64,000 nt of DNA from Saccharomycopsis malanga (Eukaryota > Ascomycota > Saccharomycetes > Ascoideales > Saccharomycopsidaceae). A program made the translations under genes and the position numbers. The DNA is taken from contig CP025322.1 in NCBI GenBank assembly GCA_004014935.1, positions 2,790,001 to 2,854,000 of the forward strand, given 5' to 3'. This document shows, piece after piece, positions 28,040 to 38,705 of the stretch. The notes beneath the pieces are model-generated. The model saw only the letters and a program-made list of their open reading frames with translations. It made no database searches and was not told the DNA's origin. Numbering within the stretch: the first letter of the stretch is position 1; each line of letters starts with the position of its first letter.

Positions 28040-30340
28040 TCAAGAGTTGTTCCTAGGGATTTCCAACATTAGGATCCTATTTCTATCTGGTAAATAATTG
28101 AGCAATTTGTGTTTATGCTTTTTAAAATCGATATCGCCAAACAGTTTCTCTGGGCAATTTGTCAAGTTTGGTCTAAAATCAATATTTATTATTAAGCCGT
28201 ATTGGTTCAATTTGATATACTCAACAGGCAATTTGTTTATATCGTAATCACATTCCAAGAGTTTGTTTTGGACCTGGTTGTAATGTTCGTCAAAATTAAC
28301 GTTTATGTTGAGATTGTGGTCGTGGAATTCCAAGTTGTCTAGACGGGTAGGTCTTAAGTGGTCCAAACCATCAGGGTTTTCAGCATAGTTTGGGTTCCAT
28401 TGAGGGTAATGTTGGTATTGGATAATGGTGTTTTTGAAGTTGTGGATATGCTCTTCTCGCAAGGCCTTAATTTTTCTGGATTCAAAACGGAGCTTTTCGT
28501 ATTCTGAGGAATTGATGGTGGGAAAGATTGTTCCTAGATTTACGTTACGAAGATAAATAGTGAAACGATACCGTAGAAAGGACGCAGTACGAAAGACATA
28601 GACTGCTTTCTTGTACAACTTGTCGTAAAGTTGATAATCGGAATCCTTGAACTCAGACTCCAACTTTTGGAATGTTTGGTCGATAAGAGGCATTCCATAG
28701 CCATTGAAAGTGACGATTCCCAGGATTTGGGTGGAAAACAAAAAATAAGATTCGGGCAATAGACTATCGAGCAATGCACCGCTGGCATACCAGAATAAAT
28801 ATATGAGGATCTCCACGGAACTCAAGGAGTAAGCCTTGTCCTGCAAATACATATTTTCGGACGGATACTGGAACAAATAGGATCTCAAGACATTGAAGAT
28901 TTCTAGGGGCTCATACATGCAAACTAGGCGAGGATCGGACTTGTCCAACAAGTTGCGGTTGGTGAGAATGTCAGCCTCGATGAGATTTGCCAACTCTCTG
29001 GCCTGCATAAGCGTAGAAGGTTTACAGTTGTCAAGGTTGCTCAGAACATTGCTGAGACTGCTGTTTTGAACCAACATGATCAACTCGGAGAGTTCGTAAT
29101 GGAATTCGTGGAAAATGTCAAGATTGTAATTGGGAATGATCACGGAATTGATATGTTGGCTGTGAAAATGGGCACTTCCTTCAATGGCCTGTCTTACGGA
29201 ATGAACCTCGTCGTATATGGACGACTGCTTGTCCAGTATGTTGTCTGCTATCACATAGACCTGCTGGGCTAGCTGTTTCATGGTGGCGGTGGATATAAAG
29301 CCGTCGATGAAGGTGATGACGTTTTTGAAGTCGTTGTCAGAAAACAAGGCCAAACTGAACGTTATGGACGAATAGTTGAATATGCTTTTGATCAACTTGA
29401 AATAGGTGATGCTGGAAATCTTGTGTGGTTTATTCAATAGCTCGATTGCTTTCTGGGCCAACTTCAACCCTTGGAGTTTGGTGTATATTCCGTACCGTTT
29501 GAGAAACGAGAATATCTTGGCTGGGGGCTTTTCCTCCTGGCTGGGTCTTACAAACTGGTTTAGAATGGTGTAGCAGGCTCTCGAGATGACGGTGTGGAAA
29601 GCCAAGGACGAGCGTATTCCTACACAGCTCATATCGAAAAACCAGTATGCCATCTGGTTCTTGAACACGCTCATGGCTGCGTCGTCTTCCCCACAGGCTG
29701 TGCAGAGCTCAAAGGTTGCTTTGTAGTCCCGGTACGAAGTACGTGTCACTTGAATAAGGCTGAAGCTGGTGGGTTGGTACAAATGGCCTGGCAAGGCCGC
29801 TGGATCGCCCATATTCGAGTTCAAATGGCTGTGCAGCCCCTCAGTGGGCAGAGTGTGCTGATACACTGGACTTTTACTGGAAACAGACTCGGGACTGCCA
29901 TTTTCCCCAGCGCTGGGCGGCGACGAACAAGATTGGGTGAAATCCAACTTGGAGAAAAAACCACCCGCACTTTTCCGATGCCCTTGCTTGGAGATGCCAC
30001 TGTTCTTCCCAAGAGACAATTTCTCTACGTTGAAATAGAAGTTTCCGCTGCTGAGACTCTGGAGCTCCTTGTCATGATGGTCATATATAGGGGCTTCGTT
30101 ATGCACACTGGCCTCCTTGTGCTGCCTGAGAATCGCCTGCTTCTCGCTCTCTGACAAGTCGAGAAACGAGCAGCGGAGATTCCGGTCCAAACAGTTGTAG
30201 CATACATCCAATTCTTCGCCACATTTGATCCGGCGCTGGCGACAGTTAAGACACCCCAACTTGGACTTGCGGTGCTTCTGCTTCTTTCGGGCATTAATAA
30301 TCTTGTTGATTTCCGCATGACTGTTAAATATCAGCGCCAT
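28040..30340 (-). CDS. Zn(II)2Cys6 transcription factor
   Basis: This is a 766-residue protein with an N-terminal zinc cluster: Cys 30, 33, 40, 47, 50 and 57 in GCLNCRQRRIKCGEELDVCY followed by NCLDRNLRC. Basic residues KKQKHRKSK precede it. The region after the cluster (SFLDLSESEKQAILRQHKEA) is a linker and likely dimerisation element. The rest is a mostly helical middle-homology-type domain. Such proteins bind CGG-containing sites and regulate metabolism or drug and sterol responses in fungi. I cannot assign the target pathway. The 5' third is GC-richer than the rest. Codon 3 is CTG. The promoter side (30341-30900) is GC-rich for this genome. Confidence 0.88.
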   Translation of the reverse strand: MALIFNSHAEINKIINARKKQKHRKSKLGCLNCRQRRIKCGEELDVCYNCLDRNLRCSFLDLSESEKQAILRQHKEASVHNEAPIYDHHDKELQSLSSGNFYFNVEKLSLGKNSGISKQGHRKSAGGFFSKLDFTQSCSSPPSAGENGSPESVSSKSPVYQHTLPTEGLHSHLNSNMGDPAALPGHLYQPTSFSLIQVTRTSYRDYKATFELCTACGEDDAAMSVFKNQMAYWFFDMSCVGIRSSLAFHTVISRACYTILNQFVRPSQEEKPPAKIFSFLKRYGIYTKLQGLKLAQKAIELLNKPHKISSITYFKLIKSIFNYSSITFSLALFSDNDFKNVITFIDGFISTATMKQLAQQVYVIADNILDKQSSIYDEVHSVRQAIEGSAHFHSQHINSVIIPNYNLDIFHEFHYELSELIMLVQNSSLSNVLSNLDNCKPSTLMQARELANLIEADILTNRNLLDKSDPRLVCMYEPLEIFNVLRSYLFQYPSENMYLQDKAYSLSSVEILIYLFWYASGALLDSLLPESYFLFSTQILGIVTFNGYGMPLIDQTFQKLESEFKDSDYQLYDKLYKKAVYVFRTASFLRYRFTIYLRNVNLGTIFPTINSSEYEKLRFESRKIKALREEHIHNFKNTIIQYQHYPQWNPNYAENPDGLDHLRPTRLDNLEFHDHNLNINVNFDEHYNQVQNKLLECDYDINKLPVEYIKLNQYGLIINIDFRPNLTNCPEKLFGDIDFKKHKHKLLNYLPDRNRILMLEIPRNNS

Positions 30341-31398
30341 TTTGTCTACATATATTTTGAGAAAAATAAAAAAAAAATAAAAAAAGAAAAATCACTGCTC
30401 CAAATAAAACCTAATAAAATACTCTCAAATTATCCCAAATCAATCTGTTAAAATTCTGAAACTCGTCAAATGCCACGCTGCGCTGCTGCGAGCTCTCAAT
30501 ATGCGAACAAATCACAGCGCAATATATAGATCTTGAAACAAAACCCTGACCTGCGACTCGGGGTACGCCAATATATTAATCCCTGGACACCTTTCAATAG
30601 CAAAAACACTTATCATGGGTTAACAGCTAGACCTTTCAGATGGTATTTTTCACTCTCCTCGTGCACTTGCATTTTTTTCGCTCTGCAATATGCGCCTGTG
30701 CTTGCGATAGAAGCGTTCAGACGCGTGCTAGTGCACTTGACAACATACTCTTGCATGCCCTGCATAATCTGGTACGATTATGCATGTATCGCACCATTAA
30801 TGCGTGTCTCGGCATATTTCAGCATCATACTGCATAACAGCCGGGTATCCCAGCAGGTTTCCCTGAGGTTATATAAGAAAATTATTTTCACCTTCTTTTT
30901 GCTTGTTCTTCTTTTCCTTTTCCTTTCTTCAATCCTTCCAAAAGTTTTTTAACTTCATATGATGAGTTGTTTATATCTTTGACATGTCCCTTTGGGTTGA
31001 GCTGTGTTTTCCGACACGGTTCCCTGAAAGTTGGTTCGCACACGCGGGCCCGGGATGTACTGGAATAGGTGCCTATTGACACGCCTTGTTACTATACCAG
31101 GGCACCAGTAGGAAATCTCTGACCCTTCTTAAAAAATGTTTGGTAGGATTTTATATAGACAATATACATATGTGCAATACTTTTCACGTAGTGTGGGGCC
31201 TTGGCCCTTTCCGCAACATAAGGTAGATTGAACAGTCAGAGTTGTGTGTTGGATCTGTATAATTTGCGGTAGAGCAACCTGCTGGTTACTTTTCTAGTTT
31301 GAGAGTGTTGGTTTCCGTTCTTGTTTAACCACGGGCTCCAATCGGCATAAGAAAGGCCAGAAACAGTTGTAGGTTATTATTCTTTCATAGTTTTGGGT

Positions 31399-31612
31399 AG
31401 CCACTGGGCCGAACGGCTCGGTGTGCTCGAAGAAGAGTAGAAAGACCTTACAGCATAGTTTAGTGGATAGCAGGAAAGAGAAAAAGGACCTGCCAGGCTC
31501 AACGATTATGATCATAAGGACATGATTGGATTTTACCAAGTCTCTTTAAACATAGCACGTATATGCGAGACTGATATTTACTGGGTTCGAAATATATGAT
31601 ATTTAATTATGT
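31399..31612 (+). mobile_element. SINE copy 8, internally shortened
   Basis: The head CCACTGGGCCGAACGGCTCG is recognisable with a mutated box A. The element then jumps from GGCTCAACG to the distal body GATTATGATCATAAGGACAT and the 3' block TTTACTGGGTTCGAAATATA. Box B and the middle spacer are lost, as in copy 6. Confidence 0.78.
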
Positions 31613-31835
31613 ATTATTAACCTATGCGAAGCATTATCGATGATATCTAAAACCTTTAACCCATACATAGACAAATCAATTTAAGGCGTAGTATGTCTTA
31701 TAGATTAACCAATAACCCTTTTATTTCTGCTTGTACATTTTGCAAATAATGGGCATATTATTTGCCAAAAGATACTCTTGAAAAGTAAAAATATTCTGTC
31801 TTTTCAACAAAAATATGCCTCTATACCTTATTATT

Positions 31836-32575
31836 GTCGAGTGGCCTAGTTGGCTGAGCCATCATGCGCCACGCAAAACAAGTGTGGCGTTCCTCACTTT
31901 ATGTTTTGGTACTCAATTCACGCTCTTGACGTTTTAGAGTAATTATCAAACATTTTAATAATTTAAATCTATGCTATCCAGGTTATTTTGATTTATAAAA
32001 CCATAAAATAATATTTTGAATTTTTTTCCTGTATTATGGTACTATTTCTATAATAAAAAATTCCAGATTCCAGAATAATTATTTGATATATCGGAAAATT
32101 GCCAATTTTGACGAAAAGTCGATTCTTTGAACTCATATTCTAGAGTCTTTACTGCAAACTAAACCGTACAAATATTATACATCTGTACTGTTTAAACCCT
32201 TAAGTCTTATAGTGTCTACTTTGCTTTGATATTTGGCTTTTATAAACTATTTAATAGTGAGCAAGTACCATTTTGTCGAAATCAACGCATAAATCGAGTT
32301 TCTCAATTTTGTTCACATTATTCCATAGCTTTATATTGCTTTTAGTTTTTTTCATGCTTCCTTAAAGATTTAAATGAGCTTTTTATCTAAGGAATTGCAT
32401 ATCTCAAGAACTAAAAATGGTATGGTTTATTTTAGGTTCTCGGAGGAAGTTAAATTTGATAATAATCACTATATATTGTCAAACTGGCATATTGTATCTT
32501 CCGCTATACGTTGAATAGTTCATGGGGCTCGATATATCGTATAGTGCTTGGTAATAAGCTTAATCCAGGGGATGC
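31836..32575 (+). mobile_element. tRNA-headed ~750 bp repeat, copy P
   Basis: The head folds partly like a tRNA. GTCGAGT at its start can pair with TCTTGAC about 90 nt later in 6 of 7 positions. Box A-like TGGCCTAGTTGG follows, then an anticodon-arm-like stem CGCCAC/GTGGCG, then a degenerate T-arm. The remaining ~640 bp align with copy M at 14139-14917 in reverse orientation. It has no open frame. Near its 3' end is ATGGGGCTCGATATAT, similar to the 3' block of the shorter SINE family. Confidence 0.74.
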
Positions 32576-33494
32576 CGTTTTGAAAACACTTTTATTCTAA
32601 TTCAAGTTGAAATTGCAAATGTTTAATGTTATTTTGCCTTTAATTTTTTGTCTTTTTGCCGAAAATTACAAGGTAAAATTTAGTGGATAGTAGGAAAGAG
32701 ACTTGGTACTATAAACTTGAGTACATGATTATAATAAACTAGGGATATTGAAGAAAGGTCCTATAATGGATCTAATGCATATTGTAGTGGTCAGTGAACT
32801 TGATGAAGTTTTACAAATTTAACATAGAGTTTGTTATTAGTAGACTCTAGTGAAAAAGAATTCACATTATGATGTTCGATATCTTAGTTTTGTCAGTATG
32901 ACAAATTAATCCTGTAAAGACCTAACAAGTACACGACCTAAACAAAATTCTAGTGGTTACTTTTCAACCCTGACTTGATCATTAATTTAAAGTAAATGTT
33001 CACAGATTTGATTATAAATTTTCTGTAATTTCCACACACTTTTTTCAAATTCGCAAATTACAATAATAACCTTATTTTCTTTCTTTTAAACCCACTATAT
33101 TATGGAATAAATTTATCTATAGGTAAACTCAAAAACTATGGCACAGGCCTATTCATCAAACAGGCTTGTTGTATAATGCTTCAGAAACCCTGATCAATTG
33201 TTAATTGAGGTTTGTTTTGATCTTCTAAGCGCTTACAGATCATTTTCAGAAAGCACTATCAATTCCAGTAGTCTTTCTTATCAATACTTACGCTTATATT
33301 ACGTAGTGTGCTAATTTACTACATAGAGTCTTCATGCCTACACACTACAACCTTTACAGTCCATGCCAATTACCCCCAAAGCCTCATAAAACATATTTAT
33401 TACATAGTAAAACCACTTTTATCTCAATATTCAGTATATAAACCGCCACCACGGAGCATATTTATGACCGGGTAACCGCACGTTGAGGATTCAT

Positions 33495-33503
33495 GGTGGC
33501 AAT
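33495..33503 (+). promoter_or_regulatory. PACE-like proteasome element
   Basis: GGTGGCAAT matches 8 of 9 bases of the Rpn4-binding PACE consensus GGTGGCAAA. It lies 86 bp upstream of the RPN3 start codon. A reverse-strand GGTGGCGG lies near 33444. The consensus is that of S. cerevisiae and may be shifted in this lineage. Confidence 0.45.
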
Positions 33504-33588
33504 CACATCAAGTTGGCGTTGAAACAATATCATCAAAGATGAACTATTGTTAAAACCGACGATTAATAGATAGCAGAGCAATCATAAG

Positions 33589-35055
33589 ATGAGTGACGTT
33601 GAAATTGTTGATGCCTCGGTTGAGGAGGATCTTATTTTGCAAGAATTTTATGAGAAATTGAGTATTATTCAAACGGCGTCTAACAAGTCTGATTCCAAGT
33701 TGATATTGAAGGTTTTGAGAGAATTGCCTCCTCTTAGAAGAAAGTTGAGCAAAGATATACTTTCAGAGCTTATCAACGAGGTCTATGAAGATGCGGATTT
33801 TCAGAAAGCGTATTTGTTAAAGTATTTAGGGTCCAAGAAGAGTGGAAAGAGTGGAAAGAATAATCATGTGGAGTTAAATCCAGAGATAGATTTGTTTATT
33901 CATTTGTTGTTACAATTATATTTGCATGACACGAACAATTGGGCTGTGTCAGCCAAGTTTAACGAAAAGATTGTTGAATTGTTCAAATCCTACAATAAAA
34001 GATCGTTGGATTATTTGCAAGCGAAAATCTGGTTTTATATTCAAAGAACGAGCGAGTTTTTGGATGAAAAACATAACAAAACCAAAAGAAATGCTCATAA
34101 ATCTGTCTCTGTGGACAGTTTTGACCATTTGATAGCCACCAGAGCTGCTTTGTTGCTGTCTTTGAGAACCGCCACCTTGAAACACGACGACGAAACCACC
34201 GCCTCTATCATAACATTGCTTTTGAGAAACTACGCGTTGACCAATGACATCACACAGGCTATAAATTTCATTTCCAAGGTGGAGTTCCCCGAAAACTGCG
34301 GTAACAACTTGTATGCCAGATATTACTACTATCTTTCGAAAATCAATGCCATTCAATTGAACTACACCACTGCCTTGAACTATATCGTAAACTCTATTAG
34401 AAAGGCTCCGCAGTCAAAGTTCATTAAAGGGTTTTTGCTCAGTGCAAACAAACTCAAGATCATTATTGAATTGTTGATGGGTGACATTCCTGATTTGAAG
34501 ATCTTTACCGAGCCGTATTATGCCAAATCATTGAAACCGTACATGGAAATTACCAAGGCCGTGAGACTAGGCGACTTGAGCTTGTTTAACCAAACTTTGG
34601 CAGCTTATAATGACCACTTTATCAAGGACAAAACTTATAACTTGATTTTGCGTTTGAGAAAGAACGTCATCAAGGCAGGTATCAGATCAATATCCTTAAG
34701 TTACAAGAAGATCTCCATCAAGGATATTTGCATCAAGTTGAAAATGGACTCTGAAATCTCCACCGAATATATATTGAACAAGTTGATCAAAGACCATATC
34801 ATCGAAGCAAACTTGGATAATGAACATAGTTATATGAAATCAAAGGAGTTCTTGAACATTTATGACTCCGAAACCCCTGCTCTTGAATTCAACAAGCGAA
34901 TCGAGGCTGTCAATGCTCTCAAGAAATCGTTTGTTAAGGAAATGAATTATCCAGAAAACAAGAATAGATTCAATTCCAAAGACATTCAGGAGTACGAACA
35001 GGAGTTGGACTTGATCAGAGCCAGCGAAGATGGCGATTTTGATGACTTTTTCTAG
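33589..35055 (+). CDS. RPN3: 26S proteasome regulatory subunit Rpn3
   Basis: This is a 488-residue protein that aligns with Rpn3/PSMD3 throughout. Markers are LRTATLKHDDET, FISKVEFPENCG, YYYLSKINAIQLNYTTALNY and NSIRKAPQSKFIKGFLLSAN. The C-terminal PCI domain contains TKAVRLGDLSLFN, NVIKAGIRSISLSYKKISIK and LNIYDSETP. Rpn3 is a scaffold subunit of the proteasome lid and packs against Rpn7 and Rpn12. The acidic C-terminus (SEDGDFDDFF) is typical. The upstream PACE-like site fits Rpn4-type control. Length is close to S. cerevisiae Rpn3 (523 residues). Confidence 0.95.
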   Translation: MSDVEIVDASVEEDLILQEFYEKLSIIQTASNKSDSKLILKVLRELPPLRRKLSKDILSELINEVYEDADFQKAYLLKYLGSKKSGKSGKNNHVELNPEIDLFIHLLLQLYLHDTNNWAVSAKFNEKIVELFKSYNKRSLDYLQAKIWFYIQRTSEFLDEKHNKTKRNAHKSVSVDSFDHLIATRAALLLSLRTATLKHDDETTASIITLLLRNYALTNDITQAINFISKVEFPENCGNNLYARYYYYLSKINAIQLNYTTALNYIVNSIRKAPQSKFIKGFLLSANKLKIIIELLMGDIPDLKIFTEPYYAKSLKPYMEITKAVRLGDLSLFNQTLAAYNDHFIKDKTYNLILRLRKNVIKAGIRSISLSYKKISIKDICIKLKMDSEISTEYILNKLIKDHIIEANLDNEHSYMKSKEFLNIYDSETPALEFNKRIEAVNALKKSFVKEMNYPENKNRFNSKDIQEYEQELDLIRASEDGDFDDFF

Positions 35056-35284
35056 GTTTTCTAGTTACTCGAAATAAATATATTTGTATCTTTTACATTT
35101 CTTGTGTAGAGTCGTCCGTAAGGTAAACTGGTGGATAATACCAGTTTAAAGTAGAGCAAATTATTATGCTCAATTACAATACTCGATAAACATGTCAATT
35201 GTTCGATTAGTTGTCATTTTTATACATCCTACACAATATCTCACAATAAATTTCAGTATATTCTCATTCTAAGTATATAACGTA

Positions 35285-35842
<558 letters not shown>

Positions 35843-35843
<1 letters not shown>

Positions 35844-35880
35844 TCATATATTTCCAGCCCAGTACATATCAAAATTATGA
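35843..35880 (-). mobile_element. SINE copy 9b, 3' end feeding into the TAA array
   Basis: On the minus strand this reads TGATATGTACTGGGCTGGAA, then ATATATGAT, then the ATT array. It is the conserved SINE 3' block followed by an extremely long tail. Confidence 0.75.
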
Positions 35881-35943
35881 CTGTGCAATTATCATCACTA
35901 TATTTATGCGTGTCAAGTCATACAAATTAATATAATCTCATAA

Positions 35944-37338
35944 CTACGAGTTGTATTGAACTGAAATACCAAACCTGCTGATATCTGGAATGTAACTAGA
36001 GTCTCTTTTGTCGCTGTCACTAAAGCTCTTTTTGAAAGGGGAGATGTTACATCCGACTTCTAGAAGAAAGTCTTTATATTTACCTTCCCATAATACTCTC
36101 AAATTGCGTTGGTTTAAACTGGTTGATAGTTTGAGAACGCTCAGAAAATTGATGTTTTTGTATAAATCTTTAAACTTATCGATATTGGTATTTCCCACAT
36201 ACGAAGACTGCTTTTCTTTAGGGGCATTTCTATTGGTTTCTATCAACAAAGAAGAATCAAAATGACCAGGAATGTTTTTCTTCTTGATTAATTTTTTAAA
36301 ATCGTTATTTATGGTTAAGATTTTGTTAATTTCGTGAGACAAGTTGCCATTAAAGTTCCAAAGCTCACATCCTAGTGACAAGTTGCTCTCGTAGGAATAG
36401 ATGTTGAAGTCATATTTCAGGCAAAATGTCGAGTTCAAGGCAGTCTTGACAGTGTATGTAGAAGAGATAAGACCAATAAGAGGATTACAAGACAAGGTGA
36501 TAGTGAGTGGTTTTCCAGTATAAGTGGAATATGTCGAATATCTTAGGGAATTGGAAATCCCAGGAGTCATATGTAAGGTTCCATACCATAGTTCTGTGCC
36601 TATCGACAACTTGGAATTGTCGTAAAAGTTTTTATCACGAAGAGAAGGTTCGCTATGCTCTGGTTGTGAAGATTCAAACGTCGGTTCGTCATTAGGACTG
36701 CTCAATGTAATATTGTACAAGTTTCTGAAACCTAAAAGCCCTTCGTTGGATGAAAATATGAATTCATTCGAATACTTGGGATAATTTTTCTGGTAATATA
36801 CAGTTAAAATGCCATGGTTTTTGATGAGATTGGAATTAGTACTAAGGCATTTTACAAGAAGACGAGAAGTGGGCGAAAAGTTCTTAATAACAAGTGCCTC
36901 AAGGATGTTACTTGGGAAGTTGAGTTTGCCATAGAGAAGAATATTGGTGTTTGTCGAGGCAAGTTTTGCTGGAGAACGATGTTGCAAGAGTTGGGCCAAT
37001 TGAGTATTATGGGTTGAAGCTGCGGAGACGGAATCAACAAACTGATACGTACTTACAGCATCTTGAAGACTTACATTTGCTGAGGAAACAACATTTCGAA
37101 GCACCAGTGAAGAATAGAAATAGGCAATGGATCCATTGATCGAACTGGTGTTGGAAAGCGTAAGACTGTTTGCAGAATAATCTGAAGATCTTTTGTTGAT
37201 ATTGAAGCTCACCGACTTGGGAAGATCAAAGTCTAAGATCGATTTGGGAGTGGCTATCACCGAAGGATACAAATTGCTTTCATCCCAGTTATTTATCACA
37301 TTAAAACACCGTACTAAATACTCCATATAATCGTGCAT
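35944..37338 (-). CDS. MDM10: Mitochondrial outer-membrane beta-barrel Mdm10 (ERMES)
   Basis: This 464-residue protein begins MHDYMEYLVRCFNVINNW, matching the Mdm10 N-terminus (S. cerevisiae MLDYMDYVQRQF). Other matches are ILDFDLPKSVSFNI, SLQDAVSTYQFVD, ILLYGKLNFPSNILEALVIK and EGLLGFRNLYN, with alternating beta strands to the end. Mdm10 is the membrane anchor of the ERMES ER-mitochondria tether and also joins the SAM complex for beta-barrel assembly. The gene is intact and the start is well supported. Confidence 0.94.
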   Translation of the reverse strand: MHDYMEYLVRCFNVINNWDESNLYPSVIATPKSILDFDLPKSVSFNINKRSSDYSANSLTLSNTSSINGSIAYFYSSLVLRNVVSSANVSLQDAVSTYQFVDSVSAASTHNTQLAQLLQHRSPAKLASTNTNILLYGKLNFPSNILEALVIKNFSPTSRLLVKCLSTNSNLIKNHGILTVYYQKNYPKYSNEFIFSSNEGLLGFRNLYNITLSSPNDEPTFESSQPEHSEPSLRDKNFYDNSKLSIGTELWYGTLHMTPGISNSLRYSTYSTYTGKPLTITLSCNPLIGLISSTYTVKTALNSTFCLKYDFNIYSYESNLSLGCELWNFNGNLSHEINKILTINNDFKKLIKKKNIPGHFDSSLLIETNRNAPKEKQSSYVGNTNIDKFKDLYKNINFLSVLKLSTSLNQRNLRVLWEGKYKDFLLEVGCNISPFKKSFSDSDKRDSSYIPDISRFGISVQYNS

Positions 37339-37569
37339 TGTCTTCTATGGACTCACTCACTTTTATTGAATAAATAAATAGATAAAACCAGCCTTTTACG
37401 TCTTGCTTCTCGGGTCGTCCTAATAGTGATATTATTATAATATATAGGTCTTGAAGTATTAAGCTTTTTCAGTATTAGATTTGTCGCATATGAGCGTTGG
37501 TTCCCAATAAGCTATAACCTTTCTACGGTTAGTATCAGTAGATGTGTTTTTATAATATTCATTTTCACC

Positions 37570-37660
37570 CAATGGGTCGGAAAATGAATGCTAAATTTTT
37601 ATCATCGTAAAAGCGCTGAGCAAAAAGTGTTCGTAGAATCAAACCCTTGAGGCTATTAGA
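37570..37660 (-). mobile_element. SINE copy 10, middle fragment
   Basis: On the minus strand a degenerate box B (GGGTTTGATTCTACG) leads into AACACTTTTTGCTC and GCTTTTACGATG, then ACCCATTGGGTGA. Both ends are missing. Confidence 0.7.
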
Positions 37661-38014
37661 TATTTGTATTTATAGTGTTTGTATTTATATGTGTTTGTAT
37701 TTATAAATATTCGTATTTATTTGAATTATGCCAATGGTGCTTACTTACACGAAATGAAATCTTGAGCTCTCAATTCATTTTACCCGATAGCTGGGATATT
37801 TATTGTGATATTGCGTAGGAAATTTCAGGTCGCTTAGCTATGGAAGTAAAATCATTGTAATCTGTACTGAACGACGTGTTCTTTGAAGAGATTCTTCTAT
37901 ATGTAGACTAAATAGTATACTGATCCATTGTATTAGTAAAGACGGCTTTATAAGCCCGAATTTTCCAATTATTTGGCTAATTCCAAGCTATTGGGCAAAC
38001 ACAATAATATTCAG

Positions 38015-38070
38015 ATAATAATAATCTTATATTTCAAGCCCAGTACATATCAGTTTCGTATTGCAAAATA
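38015..38070 (-). mobile_element. SINE copy 11, 3' fragment
   Basis: On the minus strand this reads CGAAACTGATATGTACTGGG, then CTTGAAATATAAG and an ATTATTATT tail. It is a 5'-truncated copy. Confidence 0.75.
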
Positions 38071-38231
38071 TTATTGAGTAAACTTGTATATCATTGGTGG
38101 CAAGCTTCTAGTCCTACGGTTTTATTGGCTAGATTTATTAGTCAATACTGAAGCCATTGCCATTTCCTATTGTTTCATTATCTTTATCAGTCTACACAGC
38201 GGTCAAGAACCTTTGTTTACCCTTTTAGATA

Positions 38232-38330
38232 TTTCACTATTCTAATCACTATTCTAATTACTGTTCTAATCACTGTTTTACTCATTATTCTAATCACTGT
38301 TTTAATCACTGTTCTAATCACTATTTAAGA
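38232..38330. repeat. Tandem repeat of about 17 bp
   Basis: Six or more units of the form TTCTAATCACTGTTT with small variations. Confidence 0.75.
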
Positions 38331-38705
38331 TTTCATTTCCTTCTTTATTCTAGACCCCTTCCATCCTTTTATATAGTCAGCTATCGTTTTATCCACTTTC
38401 TGTTCAATACAAATCCATCTTAATATTAAAACTTGTCAATGATAAATTAGAACGATAAACTAGATCAACTCGCAGTTTTTTCACATAATCCTAAAGAATA
38501 CACTCAATATATTTACATCATGTTGAAACAAGCCTTCAATGGTAAATAAAAAGTATTGCCAGGCGTAAAGTAAAGAATTACTAACATTACTATTGATAAA
38601 AAGTATATAAATTTTATACCCAATTATTGACTTTTAAATCATATTGTACGAACCAACACACATTCTGTTCAACGTTATTATAAGCTAATGATGAAAAACT
38701 CACCA

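Larger units (their letters stand above)
30341..33588. other. Long intergenic region with SINE copy 8 and tRNA-headed repeat copy P
   Basis: This is 3.2 kb without a credible protein gene. It holds a GC-richer promoter-like block at 30470-31060, SINE copy 8 at 31399-31612 and the ~740 bp second-family repeat at 31836-32575. A possible SINE scrap lies at 32675-32700 (TTTAGTGGATAGTAGGAAAG, also present in copy 8). The RPN3 promoter is at the right end. Confidence 0.55.
37339..38705. other. Intergenic region with SINE fragments and a 17 bp tandem repeat
   Basis: It holds SINE fragments at 37570-37660 and 38015-38070 and a dispersed ~60 bp repeat at 38085-38160. A tandem repeat at 38232-38330 is built on TTCTAATCACTG. 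No gene is visible. Confidence 0.55.
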
